A stretch of 64,000 nt of DNA, taken from positions 42,355 to 106,354 of the forward strand of contig JAISTG010000013.1 in NCBI GenBank assembly GCA_031272705.1, written 5' to 3'. The DNA comes from Bacteroidales bacterium (lineage in GTDB: Bacteria > Bacteroidota > Bacteroidia > Bacteroidales > P3). A program made the position numbers and the translations under genes. This document shows, piece by piece, positions 1 to 9,612 of the stretch. The first letter of the stretch is position 1. Each line of letters begins with the position of its first letter. The notes below the pieces were generated by a model. That model was not told the origin of the DNA and made no database searches. It saw only the letters and a program-made list of their open reading frames with translations.

Positions 1-1440
1 GGAGTAGAGTTTTGTAGCAAAAGGCACAATGAAACGCGGTATCTCTATACCTATATCGGCACCCACCTCAAAAGCACTGAAATATGACCAAAATTCCGTC
101 CCCATTGTTCTGTTGAATATATCACTTCTTATTTCCGCCGCCGCTTTGGTATTAAAAGTAAATAGCTCCGCCCCATGAAAGATATTTGTGTGTTGAAACC
201 CCAGATTGTACTCAAGTCCGAAGTTCGACGGCATATCTGCGGCAATAGCAGCATTGGCTTGAGAATATGTTATCTCTGCTCCGGTGGAAAAAGATATTGG
301 TAAATCCATTGACAGTTTTAGTTCAAAATCTACCGGTAATGTATCCGCCCGCCAATTAACATTTTGCACTTCCAAGGGTTTTATATCAATGTATTTGAAA
401 TTTCGTAATTGAGAAAGGGCGCTGTAAGTACGCTTCACTACCAAAGGAGAATAAACACTGTCCCGCTGAAACAACATACTTCTCAATAGCGGTTTTGTTT
501 TAATAGGCATATAGTTATTGTGTATAAAGAAGAAACGTGTTGTTGCGGACTGTTTTGTCTGTTTGTGATACACAATAGAAGTATCTGTGGGAGGTTCATA
601 TCCTGCTACGGAAGGTAAAACATAGTTTGGATAGACATAGATATTGCGTATTGTATAAACCTTGTGTCGTCCTTCTCTTTCAATCCCGTCTCTTTGCCAT
701 TTTGGATTGCTTACATTGAGCGAGATGTCAAGCGTATTGTTTCCTTTGTTTGTATCAATTTGATAGGTTATATACTTGGCATCAAAGCCGAAATAACCAT
801 ATTCTTTCAAGGATGTAACTAATCTGTCCCGTTCGGATGTCAAAATATCTTCATCGTAAAAGGTTCCTTTTTTTATGGTAGTCTCTTTCATTATTTGTTC
901 AATTTGTTTGTAAAGAACACTATCCGTAACAGCCATATCAAATTCATTTATTGTATATCTTTTATTGGCATTGATTGCATATTCTACAATAACACGTCTT
1001 TCATATTTTTTCCAAGGGGCACACCATTTGCGTTTATACTTAATTGTATTAGTTATTGTGGAGCCGAAACTTCCTTTGGTTTTTAGATATTGGACTATGT
1101 TTTGGTTACTTTGAAAGGTAAGATTTTCATCTAATTCCACAGGTTTTTCTCCCCAAGCACGGAATGTATTTCTTGATAACCAATTCACAGTACTGTCATC
1201 TCCTGCTTTTGAAAGACTGTAAAAATACATTCCTAATTTCATTTTCAAAAAAGAAGTATTGGGGTCTTGAATGATTAAATTTTCGAGTTCTCCCTTTGAA
1301 AATTCTTTATTATTAACCTTTATTTTATTTTTAGAAAGAAGCATTCCATCTTTACTCAAATGTTTGTATGGCGAACAGGAGTAAAACAAAATAATGATAA
1401 CACCCATTAAAAATATAATAAACTTGTAATACTTTCTCAT
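1..1440 (-). CDS. tamL: TamL-like outer-membrane assembly lipoprotein (BamA superfamily), 3' end outside window
   Basis: This leftward gene runs off the left edge; about 480 N-terminal residues are visible. It starts MRKYYKFIIF and has a lipoprotein signal with lipobox ending FYSC (Cys about residue 22), then POTRA-like alternating segments and the beginning of a barrel (..FELKLSMDLPISFSTGAEI). An acylated N-terminus followed by POTRA repeats and a BamA/TamA-type barrel is the hallmark of Bacteroidota TamL, which is thought to work with TamB in envelope biogenesis; that role is family knowledge. The ATG overlaps the waaA stop as ATGA, so the two genes are probably translationally coupled, linking it to LPS/envelope assembly. 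A BamA-like surface-antigen protein of another subfamily is the alternative. Confidence 0.72.
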   Translation of the reverse strand, partial: MRKYYKFIIFLMGVIIILFYSCSPYKHLSKDGMLLSKNKIKVNNKEFSKGELENLIIQDPNTSFLKMKLGMYFYSLSKAGDDSTVNWLSRNTFRAWGEKPVELDENLTFQSNQNIVQYLKTKGSFGSTITNTIKYKRKWCAPWKKYERRVIVEYAINANKRYTINEFDMAVTDSVLYKQIEQIMKETTIKKGTFYDEDILTSERDRLVTSLKEYGYFGFDAKYITYQIDTNKGNNTLDISLNVSNPKWQRDGIEREGRHKVYTIRNIYVYPNYVLPSVAGYEPPTDTSIVYHKQTKQSATTRFFFIHNNYMPIKTKPLLRSMLFQRDSVYSPLVVKRTYSALSQLRNFKYIDIKPLEVQNVNWRADTLPVDFELKLSMDLPISFSTGAEITYSQANAAIAADMPSNFGLEYNLGFQHTNIFHGAELFTFNTKAAAEIRSDIFNRTMGTEFWSYFSAFEVGADIGIEIPRFIVPFATKLYS

Positions 1441-2663
1441 AATTCACTTACTTTTATCCAATTCATTATTTTTCTACTTGCTCCTTTATTTCCCATAACA
1501 TAGTTTGAACATATTTCAGATGCCTTTTCATATTTTGCTTTGTCAAACATATCATTTACAAAGATATTGAGGTCTTTTGCCGAAGTAATAACCCTTGCCC
1601 CATTATTTTCTACCAAATACACAGCCTCGTTAAACTTTTTATAGTTAGTTCCAAAGCACACAGGTTTGCCAAAACACGCTGCTTCAAGTACATTATGTAT
1701 TCCTTTACCAAAACCTCCTCCCACATAAGCACAGTAACAATAACGATACAAACTTGACAAAAGCCCTATTGTATTTATAATAATAACATTAGTATTGCTT
1801 ATATTGCTTTGTGTAAAATCGGAATAAAGCAAAGAGTGGGGAAAAAGCCCTTTTAGAAAATCCAAATGAGCATCATCAATATTATGAGGAACAATTATAA
1901 CTTTCATTTTTTCAGTAAGATTGGAGTCTTTCAGCAGTTGCTCGTCTGCTTCCCAACTGCTGCCAAGCATCAATACCTTTTCATTACACCACTGTTCTAT
2001 TACAGGAATATGAATTGCTTTTTCCGCTATTTGAAAAACTCTGTCAAAACGTGTATCACCTGTAATTGTATAATTTTTTAAGCCAAAATAATTCATAAAC
2101 CGTGCTGTTGTTGCATCCTGAATAAAGAAATGAGTAAATACTTCAAGCCTTTGCCGAAACCAACCGCTGTACCATCTCCATAAATAGTGGTTTTCTCGTA
2201 CGATTAACGATACCTGAAAAACCTTTATGCCCCGCAAGAATGAAATGTAATTATACCAAAATTCATACTTTATAAACACTGCTATCTTTGGATTGGCTAA
2301 ATCAATAAACCGTTTGGCATTTCGTTTGGTGTCATTAGGTAAATAAACAACACAGTCTGCACATTCATAATTCTTTCTTACTTCATAACCCGAAGGCGAA
2401 TAAAAAGACAACAATATTTTCCAGTCCGACTGTTCCTGCTTAAACAGTTCCATTAGTACTCTCCCTTGCTCAAATTCTCCCAAAGATGCACAATGAACCC
2501 ACAATACTTTATCTTTATTATGTATTTTTGTTTTAAGAATGTTCCAAGTCTGCTTTCTGCCACAAACCATTACCCGTATTTTTTTGTTAAATAAAGCGTA
2601 TATATTGGTTAAAGCACCAAATACATAAATAAAAATCTGATAAAGTACCGCCATTAACCGCAT
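1437..2663 (-). CDS. waaA: 3-deoxy-D-manno-octulosonic acid (Kdo) transferase
   Basis: WaaA/KdtA (408 aa) transfers Kdo from CMP-Kdo to the lipid A precursor at the inner face of the cytoplasmic membrane. Visible family signs: an N-terminal hydrophobic anchor (about residues 5-22), the GT30 segment WVHCASLGEFEQGR, SPSGYEV, the KYEFWYN motif, GDTRFDR, LGSSWEADE, and the C-terminal nucleotide-sugar loop VGGGFGKGIHNVLEA. The length is normal for the family. It precedes tamL with a 4-bp ATGA overlap and follows an outer-membrane protein gene by 20 bp, so the leftward genes probably form an envelope operon. Nothing looks damaged. Confidence 0.93.
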   Translation of the reverse strand: MRLMAVLYQIFIYVFGALTNIYALFNKKIRVMVCGRKQTWNILKTKIHNKDKVLWVHCASLGEFEQGRVLMELFKQEQSDWKILLSFYSPSGYEVRKNYECADCVVYLPNDTKRNAKRFIDLANPKIAVFIKYEFWYNYISFLRGIKVFQVSLIVRENHYLWRWYSGWFRQRLEVFTHFFIQDATTARFMNYFGLKNYTITGDTRFDRVFQIAEKAIHIPVIEQWCNEKVLMLGSSWEADEQLLKDSNLTEKMKVIIVPHNIDDAHLDFLKGLFPHSLLYSDFTQSNISNTNVIIINTIGLLSSLYRYCYCAYVGGGFGKGIHNVLEAACFGKPVCFGTNYKKFNEAVYLVENNGARVITSAKDLNIFVNDMFDKAKYEKASEICSNYVMGNKGASRKIMNWIKVSEL

Positions 2664-2683
2664 TGCTTTATATCTTTTACTGC

Positions 2684-3472
2684 TTAATAATATATTCTCT
2701 GCGAAGTAGGGTTATGAAACTGGAAAATCCAAGCCGCTTTCAGTGTCAGCATTTGGTCAATATAGGTTTTAGTATCACCGGAACGCAAATCTGCCTGATA
2801 CTTTCTTGTCATTGTTGTCCAAGCCTGGTCAAACTGAACACCTATATAAAAATTAGCAAACGAGTATTTCCCAAAGTACATATAACCTACCAAGCCTGAA
2901 ACCAACGGACCACGCATCTGGCGATCATAAAGGTATCGATAATCCCCTTCGAGTTGATATGCAATCTCTGTTGTTGCCTGATAAACTATTTGATGTTGCA
3001 ACCAACCACCGCCAAGACTGATTAAAATTCCCGAATTTGGATTTGAAAACCATAAAGGTATCACTTTGCCAACGCTTATTTTTAGATTAAAATTGCGATT
3101 GCCTGCCACAACTCCGGCATCTGTCCCTCCCTCCGATATAACGAAAGGATTGTCTCCGTCTGTCATTATTCCACCAAGTATCTCATCTTTTATCTTTACG
3201 TTGTTTGTTGCAAATTGAAAACCAAAATTTAAATTAAATACCCAGTTTTTCTTTGTTTTGAAACCTAAATCAATGCCTAAATCTAAAAAAGGCTTATATC
3301 GTTTGCCCATCTCTCCGTAAGGAAATGTCCAGCCGATTGAAGCAGCACAATAAGGTATGGTAACAAGTGTATCTACTTTTTGAACAAGCATTCGTTCGTC
3401 TGTTTGGGCATTCATTCTGTTACAAATCAATATGCCAATACACATTATGACTAATCCGATTTTTAATTTCAT
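2684..3472 (-). CDS. Outer-membrane beta-barrel-like protein, unknown function
   Basis: This 262-aa protein has a cleavable signal peptide (MKLKIGLVIMCIGILICN... ending near NAQ) and many short amphipathic strands rich in Gly and aromatic residues, typical of small Bacteroidota outer-membrane barrels (for example GWLQHQIVYQ and YFGKYSFANFYIGVQFD). I recognise no named family. It sits 8 bp downstream of the M14 carboxypeptidase gene and 20 bp upstream of waaA on the same strand, so it is probably cotranscribed with both. The last residues (RIYY) do not show a clear T9SS signal, so it is more likely membrane-inserted than secreted. Confidence 0.6.
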   Translation of the reverse strand: MKLKIGLVIMCIGILICNRMNAQTDERMLVQKVDTLVTIPYCAASIGWTFPYGEMGKRYKPFLDLGIDLGFKTKKNWVFNLNFGFQFATNNVKIKDEILGGIMTDGDNPFVISEGGTDAGVVAGNRNFNLKISVGKVIPLWFSNPNSGILISLGGGWLQHQIVYQATTEIAYQLEGDYRYLYDRQMRGPLVSGLVGYMYFGKYSFANFYIGVQFDQAWTTMTRKYQADLRSGDTKTYIDQMLTLKAAWIFQFHNPTSQRIYY

Positions 3473-3480
3473 ATATATTT

Positions 3481-4965
3481 CTATTTTATTTTAATTATTA
3501 AAGGTTTTGTTATAATTCTTTCTTTTTTTTCATTCATAAGCGTTATGAAGTAACAACCGTCTGCTTCAATGTCACTTACATCTATCAAATTCTCTCCCTG
3601 ACACAACGTACCCGTCATTCGTTCTACGCCTGCAATATCATATAGAACAAAAAAGCCATTTGACTGCATTTTTACATTTACTTCCTTAATGCAGGGGTTT
3701 GGATAAATTGCTGTTTCTGTCATTTCAACATCATATAATCCTGCTTCCTTTACTAATAATACCTCTTGCGATATTTTATTGGACTGATTCAGGTCAAAGG
3801 AAATGGTTTTAGGTAAGTATCCTGCTTTAACGAAGGTCAAGGCATAACTCCCCTGATGTAGAGGACGAAAGAAATAGCCATTGCTTTTGCTGTAAATTTG
3901 CGATGAATCCCTGTCATATCCCTGTATATAAATGAAAACTTCTCCCAGTCTCTCTCCTGTAACACTGTCTTTCACAACTCCATCAACACCATTGAAACAT
4001 TCCTCTATGAAACAAAGAAGTCCCGACTGCAGATAATCCCAATACGTTGGCAGAAGACTTGAATTAGGTGTTTTGGTAGTTGATACTTCCAGTGTTATTT
4101 CTCTTTGATGCAAAAAGTAAGTGTGATAATCCTGACGGCTTCCACTGATTGCATACCAGTCATATCCCAATATATACCCGTTATTTGCTACATCGGTAAA
4201 GTATGATGAAGACGAATGAAGACGAATTGTGTCCATAAAACGACTGCATGTCTCTATAAACCACTGATTGTCTGCATGCTTCTTTTGATTTGAAGGAAGG
4301 CGGTCGTCAAACGGATAATTGCATACTTCCGCACCTCCATGCAGATTTACATTAAGGTCAAACTGATTAGCCAAAGCATAATTCATAAACGCTAATGTTT
4401 CATTCTGCCAACTGTTTCCGTCAGGGTGCTGACCGGAGCGTGGAGATGGAAAATTACGATTCAAATCCACCAGATTACTGTTATATCTTATTGCACCCGA
4501 AACATCATTATTGCCACTTCTGTAAGTGCCATCAGGATTGGCTAACGGACATACATACAGCACGATATTATTCACAATCGCCGCCACTCTTGTATCCGTT
4601 GCATAATTGCTCAATAAATAATGTGCAAGTCTCAACAACATAACCGCACCCGTTAATTCATCTCCGTGCATTGAAGAAGAATAAAAGAATTTTGGCTCAT
4701 CGCTTTCATTATTTACGCTATCGGAAATGATAAGTGTCAAAAGCAATCTTCCTTCATTGGTCATACCTATTGTATCAAGCCTGCAAATATCAGGATATGT
4801 TTCTACAAACCAACCCATCAGCGTTAGATATGTATCGTACGTTGGATATTTGTCCCATGAAAACATTTCATTAAGCGTATTGCCCATTACCTTTCCCTCG
4901 TTGCTTTGTGCGAAAGAGCCTTTGGCTATAAGAACAAACAAAACTATAATAATAATTTTTTTCAT
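3481..4965 (-). CDS. Secreted M14-family zinc carboxypeptidase with T9SS sorting domain
   Basis: The chosen ATG gives a clean signal peptide (MKKIIIIVLFVLIAKGSFAQ); an upstream in-frame ATG adds ten charged residues and is less likely. The catalytic domain carries the M14 zinc motif SSMHGDE (His about 100, Glu about 103), the third ligand in NLHGG, the substrate Arg in NRNFPSPRSG and the catalytic Glu in EITLEVS. A carboxypeptidase-regulatory-like beta-sandwich (GVVKDSVTGERLGEVF) follows, and the last about 75 residues form a type A T9SS domain (AIYPNPCIKEV). It would be exported by Sec, crossed through type IX secretion and released or anchored at the surface as a peptide scavenger. The gene leads into the outer-membrane protein/waaA/tamL run. 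Confidence 0.88.
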   Translation of the reverse strand: MKKIIIIVLFVLIAKGSFAQSNEGKVMGNTLNEMFSWDKYPTYDTYLTLMGWFVETYPDICRLDTIGMTNEGRLLLTLIISDSVNNESDEPKFFYSSSMHGDELTGAVMLLRLAHYLLSNYATDTRVAAIVNNIVLYVCPLANPDGTYRSGNNDVSGAIRYNSNLVDLNRNFPSPRSGQHPDGNSWQNETLAFMNYALANQFDLNVNLHGGAEVCNYPFDDRLPSNQKKHADNQWFIETCSRFMDTIRLHSSSSYFTDVANNGYILGYDWYAISGSRQDYHTYFLHQREITLEVSTTKTPNSSLLPTYWDYLQSGLLCFIEECFNGVDGVVKDSVTGERLGEVFIYIQGYDRDSSQIYSKSNGYFFRPLHQGSYALTFVKAGYLPKTISFDLNQSNKISQEVLLVKEAGLYDVEMTETAIYPNPCIKEVNVKMQSNGFFVLYDIAGVERMTGTLCQGENLIDVSDIEADGCYFITLMNEKKERIITKPLIIKIK

Positions 4966-5118
4966 CAATCGTTCAGTCTTTTTAAGTCTGTGCAAAATTA
5001 TAAAAATATTGTAATATAACGTTCAATTACCTTATTTTATTCTATTTGGTAGTGTTGCAGATTAGGTGTTACCATTACAACAAACTGATAATCACCAATT
5101 CAAATAAGGGAAAAATGA

Positions 5119-5211
5119 AATCAAATTCCGGCGTTTTAGAATCAAATTACAGAATTCTATAATCAAATTCTAGCGTTCTATAATTTGATTATAAAACGCT
5201 ATAATTTGATT
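5119..5211. repeat. Phased array 1: five AATCAAATT/AATTTGATT cores in 21-bp register
   Basis: Cores start at 5119, 5140 and 5161 (AATCAAATT) and, inverted, at 5182 and 5203 (AATTTGATT). Every step is exactly 21 bp whichever way the core points. The 12-bp spacers come from a small vocabulary and are often near-palindromic (CTAGCGTTCTAT, ACAGAATTCTAT). The 331-bp gap between the M14 and M3 peptidase genes otherwise holds only AT-rich DNA and a possible weak hairpin around 5060-5100. Confidence 0.85.
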
Positions 5212-5296
5212 TGGCTACACCGAGTTCAAGGTGCAGGAATACGGCATACAAAGTATAGAAAATCAAATCTGTAATTTAGTAAAATAATACGTCGTT

Positions 5297-7405
5297 TTAC
5301 TTTATGAACCCGCAGCGACGAAGCAACGCATCTTTGGTTGGAGACTGTCCTCGAAAGGCTTTATATAATTCCATAGGGTCTTTCTTACCGCCTTTTGAAA
5401 GAATGTTTCTGCGAAATGAATCTGCAACCTCACGATTGAAAATTCCCTGCGCCTTAAAGACCGAAAAAGCATCGGCATCAAGTACTTCCGCCCATTTATA
5501 ACCGTAATAACCCGCCGCATAACCACCCCCGAAGATGTGCGAAAACTGAGGCGACATCATACAACCTTCAACCACAGGCAGGAGTTCAGCCCTCTGCGAA
5601 GCCTTTGTTTCCATTGCCTCTACGCTTCCTGCGTATGGCTCGATTATTGTGTGCCAATTCATATCTATTATGCCAAAAAACAACTGCCGAATAGAAAGCC
5701 AGCCAGCCAAAAACCGTTCCGATGAAATTATTTTATCAATCAAATCCTGTGGAATTTTCTCTCCGGTCTTATAATGTGAAGCAAACATATCCAAAAATTC
5801 CCTTTCGGTAGCGTAATTCTCCATTATCTGAGACGGAAGTTCCACAAAATCGTGATAAACGCTCGTTCCCGACAAACTTTCGTAACGACAATCGGTCAGG
5901 ATGCCGTGTAAGCAATGTCCAAACTCGTGAAGAAAGGTATTAAACTCGTCAAAGATAAGCAGTGAAGGGGTTTGGGGGGTTGGTTTTGTGAAGTTACAGA
6001 CCATTTGAATGAGTGGTCGGGTGTCCGTTGTGTCTTTGTGCTGTTCTCTAAACGAGGTCATCCACGCTCCTCCCCGCTTTGATTCCCGCGGAAAGAAATC
6101 CAAATATAACACAGCCATAAAACGATTCTGTGTTTTGTCCCAAACCTCGTATGTAACAACGTCTTCGTGATATTTTTCTATCGTTTTGTTCTCCCGAAAC
6201 TCCAAATCGTAAAGTTTTTCCGCCAAAGTAAAAATGCCTTCCCGCACTTTCTCTAATTGAAAATAAGGTTTTAACAATTCAGGATTCAGGGAATAACGTT
6301 CATTTTTCAATTTCTCCGACCAGTAAGTAAAGTCCCACCGCATCATTTCTTCATTAAAACCTTTTGATACGGCGTAATCCGAAACCTGTTTCAAGTCCTG
6401 TTGTGCGAAAGGCAGGGAAGCCGCCAGCAAATCGGTAATAAAATCATTTACGGTTTGAGGATTGTGAGCCATAGTGTTGTCTAACCGATATGCAGCAAAA
6501 TTTTCATATCCCAAAAGTTGTGCAAGACGTAACCGATGATTGACTATATCAATCAAAATCTGCTTATTGTCGTTGGTATCGTTGTGATTAGCCTTGCTGT
6601 TGTACGCTTTCCAAATTTCTTCTCTTAATTTGCGGTTGTCGCAATAGGTTATGAACGGAATATAACTTGGAGCATCAAGCGTGAAAACATATCCCTTCAC
6701 CTTGCGACTGCGTGCCAATTCGGCAGAAGCGTCAATAGCGTATTTGGGTAAGCCTTTCAAGTCATTTTTATCCGTGATAACCAATGAGTAAGCATTGTTA
6801 TCGGCAAGTACATTTTGATTAAATCGCAACGTAAGCACCGCTAACTCCTCACTTATCTTGCGAAACTCGTCCTTATGTTGCTCATCTATCATCGCTCCGC
6901 TTTGTATAAACGCTTTGTAGGTTTTATCCAACAGCATTCTGTCTTCGGTTGTGAGTGGCAAATCGTCTCTCTGTTCATATACCTTTTTAATTCGTGCAAA
7001 TAAAACAGGATTAAGATGCAGGTCATTAGCGAATTTGGTAAGCAAAGGCGAGATTTCTATCGCCAGTTCCTGCATTGTGTCATTGGTATTTGCCTCATTG
7101 AGATTGAAGAACAAAGATGTGATTCTGTCAAGCAGTTTTCCCGAACGTTCAAGTGCAACAACAGTGTTGTCAAATGTTGCAGTCGCTTTGTTATTTGCTA
7201 TTTTTTCCACTTCCTTTTCTGCTTCCTTCAACGCATATTCAATAGCGGGTTTGTAATGTTCCGTTTTTATTTTATTGAAAGGCGGAGTCTGATAAGGCGT
7301 ATCCCATTCCATTACAAGCGGATTTTGTTTTATATCTTTATTTTGAGCCATAAGTACTTGATTTGTAAGAATTATTAACAGTATTGTTTGTATTGTATGC
7401 TTCAT
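5297..7405 (-). CDS. dcp: M3-family metallopeptidase (peptidyl-dipeptidase Dcp / oligopeptidase A type)
   Basis: This 702-aa zinc peptidase degrades short peptides, by family removing C-terminal dipeptides. It has an N-terminal signal-like segment (MKHTIQTILLIILTNQVLMA) ending at AQ, so it is probably periplasmic, as many Bacteroidota Dcp proteins are. The M3 helical lid occupies roughly residues 30-430; the catalytic motif FLHEFGHCLHG is near residues 500-510, with the third ligand Glu in FVELPSQIMENY. The terminal GYYGYKWAEVLDADAFS and GGKKDPMELYKAFRG segments are typical. It stands alone, with phased array 1 beyond its 3' end and no partner gene. Choosing between Dcp and PrlC-type specificity is not possible from sequence alone. 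Confidence 0.92.
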   Translation of the reverse strand: MKHTIQTILLIILTNQVLMAQNKDIKQNPLVMEWDTPYQTPPFNKIKTEHYKPAIEYALKEAEKEVEKIANNKATATFDNTVVALERSGKLLDRITSLFFNLNEANTNDTMQELAIEISPLLTKFANDLHLNPVLFARIKKVYEQRDDLPLTTEDRMLLDKTYKAFIQSGAMIDEQHKDEFRKISEELAVLTLRFNQNVLADNNAYSLVITDKNDLKGLPKYAIDASAELARSRKVKGYVFTLDAPSYIPFITYCDNRKLREEIWKAYNSKANHNDTNDNKQILIDIVNHRLRLAQLLGYENFAAYRLDNTMAHNPQTVNDFITDLLAASLPFAQQDLKQVSDYAVSKGFNEEMMRWDFTYWSEKLKNERYSLNPELLKPYFQLEKVREGIFTLAEKLYDLEFRENKTIEKYHEDVVTYEVWDKTQNRFMAVLYLDFFPRESKRGGAWMTSFREQHKDTTDTRPLIQMVCNFTKPTPQTPSLLIFDEFNTFLHEFGHCLHGILTDCRYESLSGTSVYHDFVELPSQIMENYATEREFLDMFASHYKTGEKIPQDLIDKIISSERFLAGWLSIRQLFFGIIDMNWHTIIEPYAGSVEAMETKASQRAELLPVVEGCMMSPQFSHIFGGGYAAGYYGYKWAEVLDADAFSVFKAQGIFNREVADSFRRNILSKGGKKDPMELYKAFRGQSPTKDALLRRCGFIK

Positions 7406-7492
7406 GTAAGAATATATTTTTACCTCTATTGATTTGAGGCAAGTTATAAGACGTTATAATTATTCACCAACAGGAATTAAATTTTGGTAAAT

Positions 7493-7951
7493 CTAATTTT
7501 GTGTGGTTGAAGATTGCGTTTGTTTCTGCTGATACGCAGGCACATCACTTATATCTCCGAAAACAAACGGTTTATTGTAAGTATTCTTGCGGTAATAACG
7601 CACAAAACCTTGCACGGAAGTATCGCCCGGCTCAAAGGAATGAGAAAATTCACCACTGTACCCGTCTCTGCAATCAATAGCCATTGACAGGAAATAAATA
7701 TCTCCGTTATTTCCGCGAATCACATCAAAATTTGTGAAACGGATTTTAGTATGTTGGATAATCTTCTTGCGAATCTCCAGCAGTTGTTGGTCTGTTGTTT
7801 TCGCCGTAACGCATACCGCTACGTAATCTACTTCATTTGTTCCTGCCTTCTTTTCTATCGTTATACAGGAAGGGTCTGTTGTCTTCTGCATTGTTGAAGA
7901 ACAGCCACAGAAACAAAGAACTGACGCAATTAAAACTAATACTTTCTTCAT
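7493..7951 (-). CDS. Predicted lipoprotein, unknown function
   Basis: This 152-aa protein begins MKKVLVLIASVLCFCGCSST; the hydrophobic stretch followed by Cys suggests lipidation, with two candidate cysteines close together. The mature part (DYVAVCVTAKTTDQQLLEIRKKI and a Gly/Asp-rich segment RDGYSGEFSHSFEPGD) does not match a family I recognise, and the tail is Gln/Ser/Thr-rich and probably disordered. It is leftward and separated from the next lipoprotein gene by about 190 bp that contains a strong hairpin terminator, so it probably has its own promoter. Confidence 0.6.
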   Translation of the reverse strand: MKKVLVLIASVLCFCGCSSTMQKTTDPSCITIEKKAGTNEVDYVAVCVTAKTTDQQLLEIRKKIIQHTKIRFTNFDVIRGNNGDIYFLSMAIDCRDGYSGEFSHSFEPGDTSVQGFVRYYRKNTYNKPFVFGDISDVPAYQQKQTQSSTTQN

Positions 7952-8086
7952 AAGAACCTGATTTAAGAGATTGCAAAAGTAATAAAATTATTTGAAACTA
8001 AAGTATTAAAATTATAAAATTTGATTTTACTTTTCTGAAACTTAATTATAAAACATTTTAATACAGTTTTGACAGGATAAAGTAAC

Positions 8087-8126
8087 AAACCAAAAAGGAC
8101 ATTCAAGCGAATGTCCTTTTGGTTTT
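8087..8126 (-). terminator. Rho-independent terminator after the 150-aa lipoprotein gene
   Basis: A stem of about 17 bp (left arm CCAAAAAGGACATTC, right arm GAATGTCCTTTTGG) with loop AAGC lies 15 bp beyond the stop of the leftward lipoprotein gene. On the minus strand the stem is followed by a short T-rich run. Confidence 0.8.
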
Positions 8127-8140
8127 GCATAAGGAAAAGA

Positions 8141-8593
8141 TTACTTTTTCTTTGCACTGTTTTTCAATGCCATTATTTTCAGCCAATAAGCAGCAATGTT
8201 ATCCTTATAAGCGGGATCCTGTTGGCATTCTTTAACATTTGCTAATTGATTATCAGCATCTTTTAATTGATTGCTGTAATTCACAAGCTTTTCTCCAGTA
8301 GTTAAATCTTCACTTGATGCTTTAAGATTTCTGTAGTAAGCCTCAAAAGCGGCTACCTTTGCATCACAAGGATTAACTGTTGGTTTTGCAGGCTCTGATT
8401 TTACCTCCGTTTTTGCGGCAGGTTTTGTAGATTCAGTCTTTGTTGTAATTTGCTCAACAGGCTGTTGTTCAGGTTCTGGTTCAACTACTTCATCCATTGG
8501 CGTAACAGTAGTTGATACAGTTTCTTCTTTCTTTCCGCATGCAGCCATCAAAGCTACAACTGCGATTCCTAATAATAAATGTTTTACTTTCAT
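8141..8593 (-). CDS. Predicted lipoprotein with Pro/Glu/Lys-rich linker
   Basis: A 150-aa protein with a textbook lipobox: MKVKHLLLGIAVVALMAAC, Cys at residue 19. Residues 20-75 are low complexity (PEPEQQPVEQ, KPAAKTEVKSEP), a linker that would let the C-terminal domain reach away from the membrane. The last about 75 residues look helical (DAKVAAFEAYYRNLKASSE to the end KNSAKKK). I recognise no family; function unknown. The ATG follows a T-rich leader with a TAATATTG minus-7-like box near 8640, and a hairpin terminator sits just after the stop, so it is probably monocistronic. Confidence 0.62.
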   Translation of the reverse strand: MKVKHLLLGIAVVALMAACGKKEETVSTTVTPMDEVVEPEPEQQPVEQITTKTESTKPAAKTEVKSEPAKPTVNPCDAKVAAFEAYYRNLKASSEDLTTGEKLVNYSNQLKDADNQLANVKECQQDPAYKDNIAAYWLKIMALKNSAKKK

Positions 8594-8833
8594 TTTTTAA
8601 TTTGATTTTAGTTTTAATAAATATTTATTTGAGGCTGCAATATTACAAAAAAAAAACAAATATAAACTGATTTTGTAAAAAAATGTTATGCTAATATTTT
8701 TTTATAGTTGTTAATCAATGAATTATAATAATTATTTTTTTTTGACAAAAATCTTTTTTTAGTGTATTTTGGAGCAATTTAATGGCTATTTAGAGCGATT
8801 TTTGCACTTTTCTAAAATGACAGAATTAAAAAA

Positions 8834-8865
8834 TTGTTCTTTATAAAAAGTTTTTAGTAGTTTTG
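8834..8865 (+). promoter_or_regulatory. Bacteroidota-type promoter upstream of the M50-like gene
   Basis: A TTG minus-33 box at 8834-8836 and a TAGTTTTG minus-7 box at 8858-8865 are separated by 21 bp, matching the primary sigma factor consensus of this phylum. It lies in a 353-bp gap of very AT-rich DNA (8594-8946) with poly-T tracts and nothing else that I can assign. Confidence 0.6.
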
Positions 8866-8946
8866 CAATCCTAAAATTAAACACTATTACAAACTTGAAA
8901 AGCAACAGAAACATAGAAAGATTACATACCAACAATACAAAATTAA

Positions 8947-9612
8947 ATGGACTCTGTATATATTTATTTGATAATTGTTTTAAGTATTATATTTCTTAAA
9001 ATAAGGAAATTAAATGTAGTTTTTAAGAGTTTGAATACTCTTTTTCACGAACTTGCTCACGGTTTGGTTTCTATTCTTTTCAAATGCGAGGTAAAAGAAA
9101 TAGTGTTAAACAACAACGCATCAGGTACTTGTGCTACCAAATCAAAAAATAGATTTGCTACTTTTTTCATTTTGCTTGCTGGATATTCTTCCTGTGCTGT
9201 TATACCTTATATTATGATGTTTGCAGTGAATAAAGGTTTTGCTTTTATGGCGTTGTGCATTATTATTTTGCTGTCTGTAACGGCTCTTATCTTTTGGATA
9301 AAGAACAGATTCGGCAGAATATGGACATTTTGTTTTATTGGCATAAATTTATGCTTCATTTTTGTGCCTCAAATGAATGACTGGCTAACATATCTCATTG
9401 TTTTATATGCCGTTTTGATTGGTTTTGACAATTTTTTTTCCTGTTTAACGTTAATAAAACTCACTTGGAAAAATTCAAAAAGTACCGGAGATTCCTCATT
9501 ACTTGCAAAAATCACAAAAATACCGGCAATTATCTGGTCATTAGGCTTTTTAATCCTTTCTGTTTTCTTTCTTTACAAAACCTATATGAGATTCATTCCC
9601 TCCCTGTTTTAA
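8947..9612 (+). CDS. M50-like membrane metalloprotease (M50B type)
   Basis: A 221-aa polytopic membrane protein with about six hydrophobic segments. The zinc motif HELAH lies at about residues 34-38 inside TLFHELAHGLVSILF, followed by NNNASGTC, the arrangement seen in M50B (PF13398) proteins: HExxH in the first helical pair and an N-x-x-S/A-G element next. Family members cleave membrane proteins or signal peptides inside the bilayer, but many M50B proteins are uncharacterised, so no substrate is claimed. The conserved second aspartate region is not obvious; LIGFDNFF near residue 160 could supply it. Its 3' end overlaps the convergent MATE gene by 63 bp, which is long for such an overlap and could give antisense interference. 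Confidence 0.68.
   Translation: MDSVYIYLIIVLSIIFLKIRKLNVVFKSLNTLFHELAHGLVSILFKCEVKEIVLNNNASGTCATKSKNRFATFFILLAGYSSCAVIPYIMMFAVNKGFAFMALCIIILLSVTALIFWIKNRFGRIWTFCFIGINLCFIFVPQMNDWLTYLIVLYAVLIGFDNFFSCLTLIKLTWKNSKSTGDSSLLAKITKIPAIIWSLGFLILSVFFLYKTYMRFIPSLF

Noticed and set aside
5119..5211. CRISPR array
   Set aside because: Repeats are only 9 bp, flip orientation, and spacers are 12 bp and reused between loci; no cas genes are present. The same reasoning excludes 21.1, 30.0 and 36.5 kb.
8947..9612. Site-2 protease RseP
   Set aside because: It lacks a PDZ domain and the LDG motif region is not clear, so only the M50B-like label is used.
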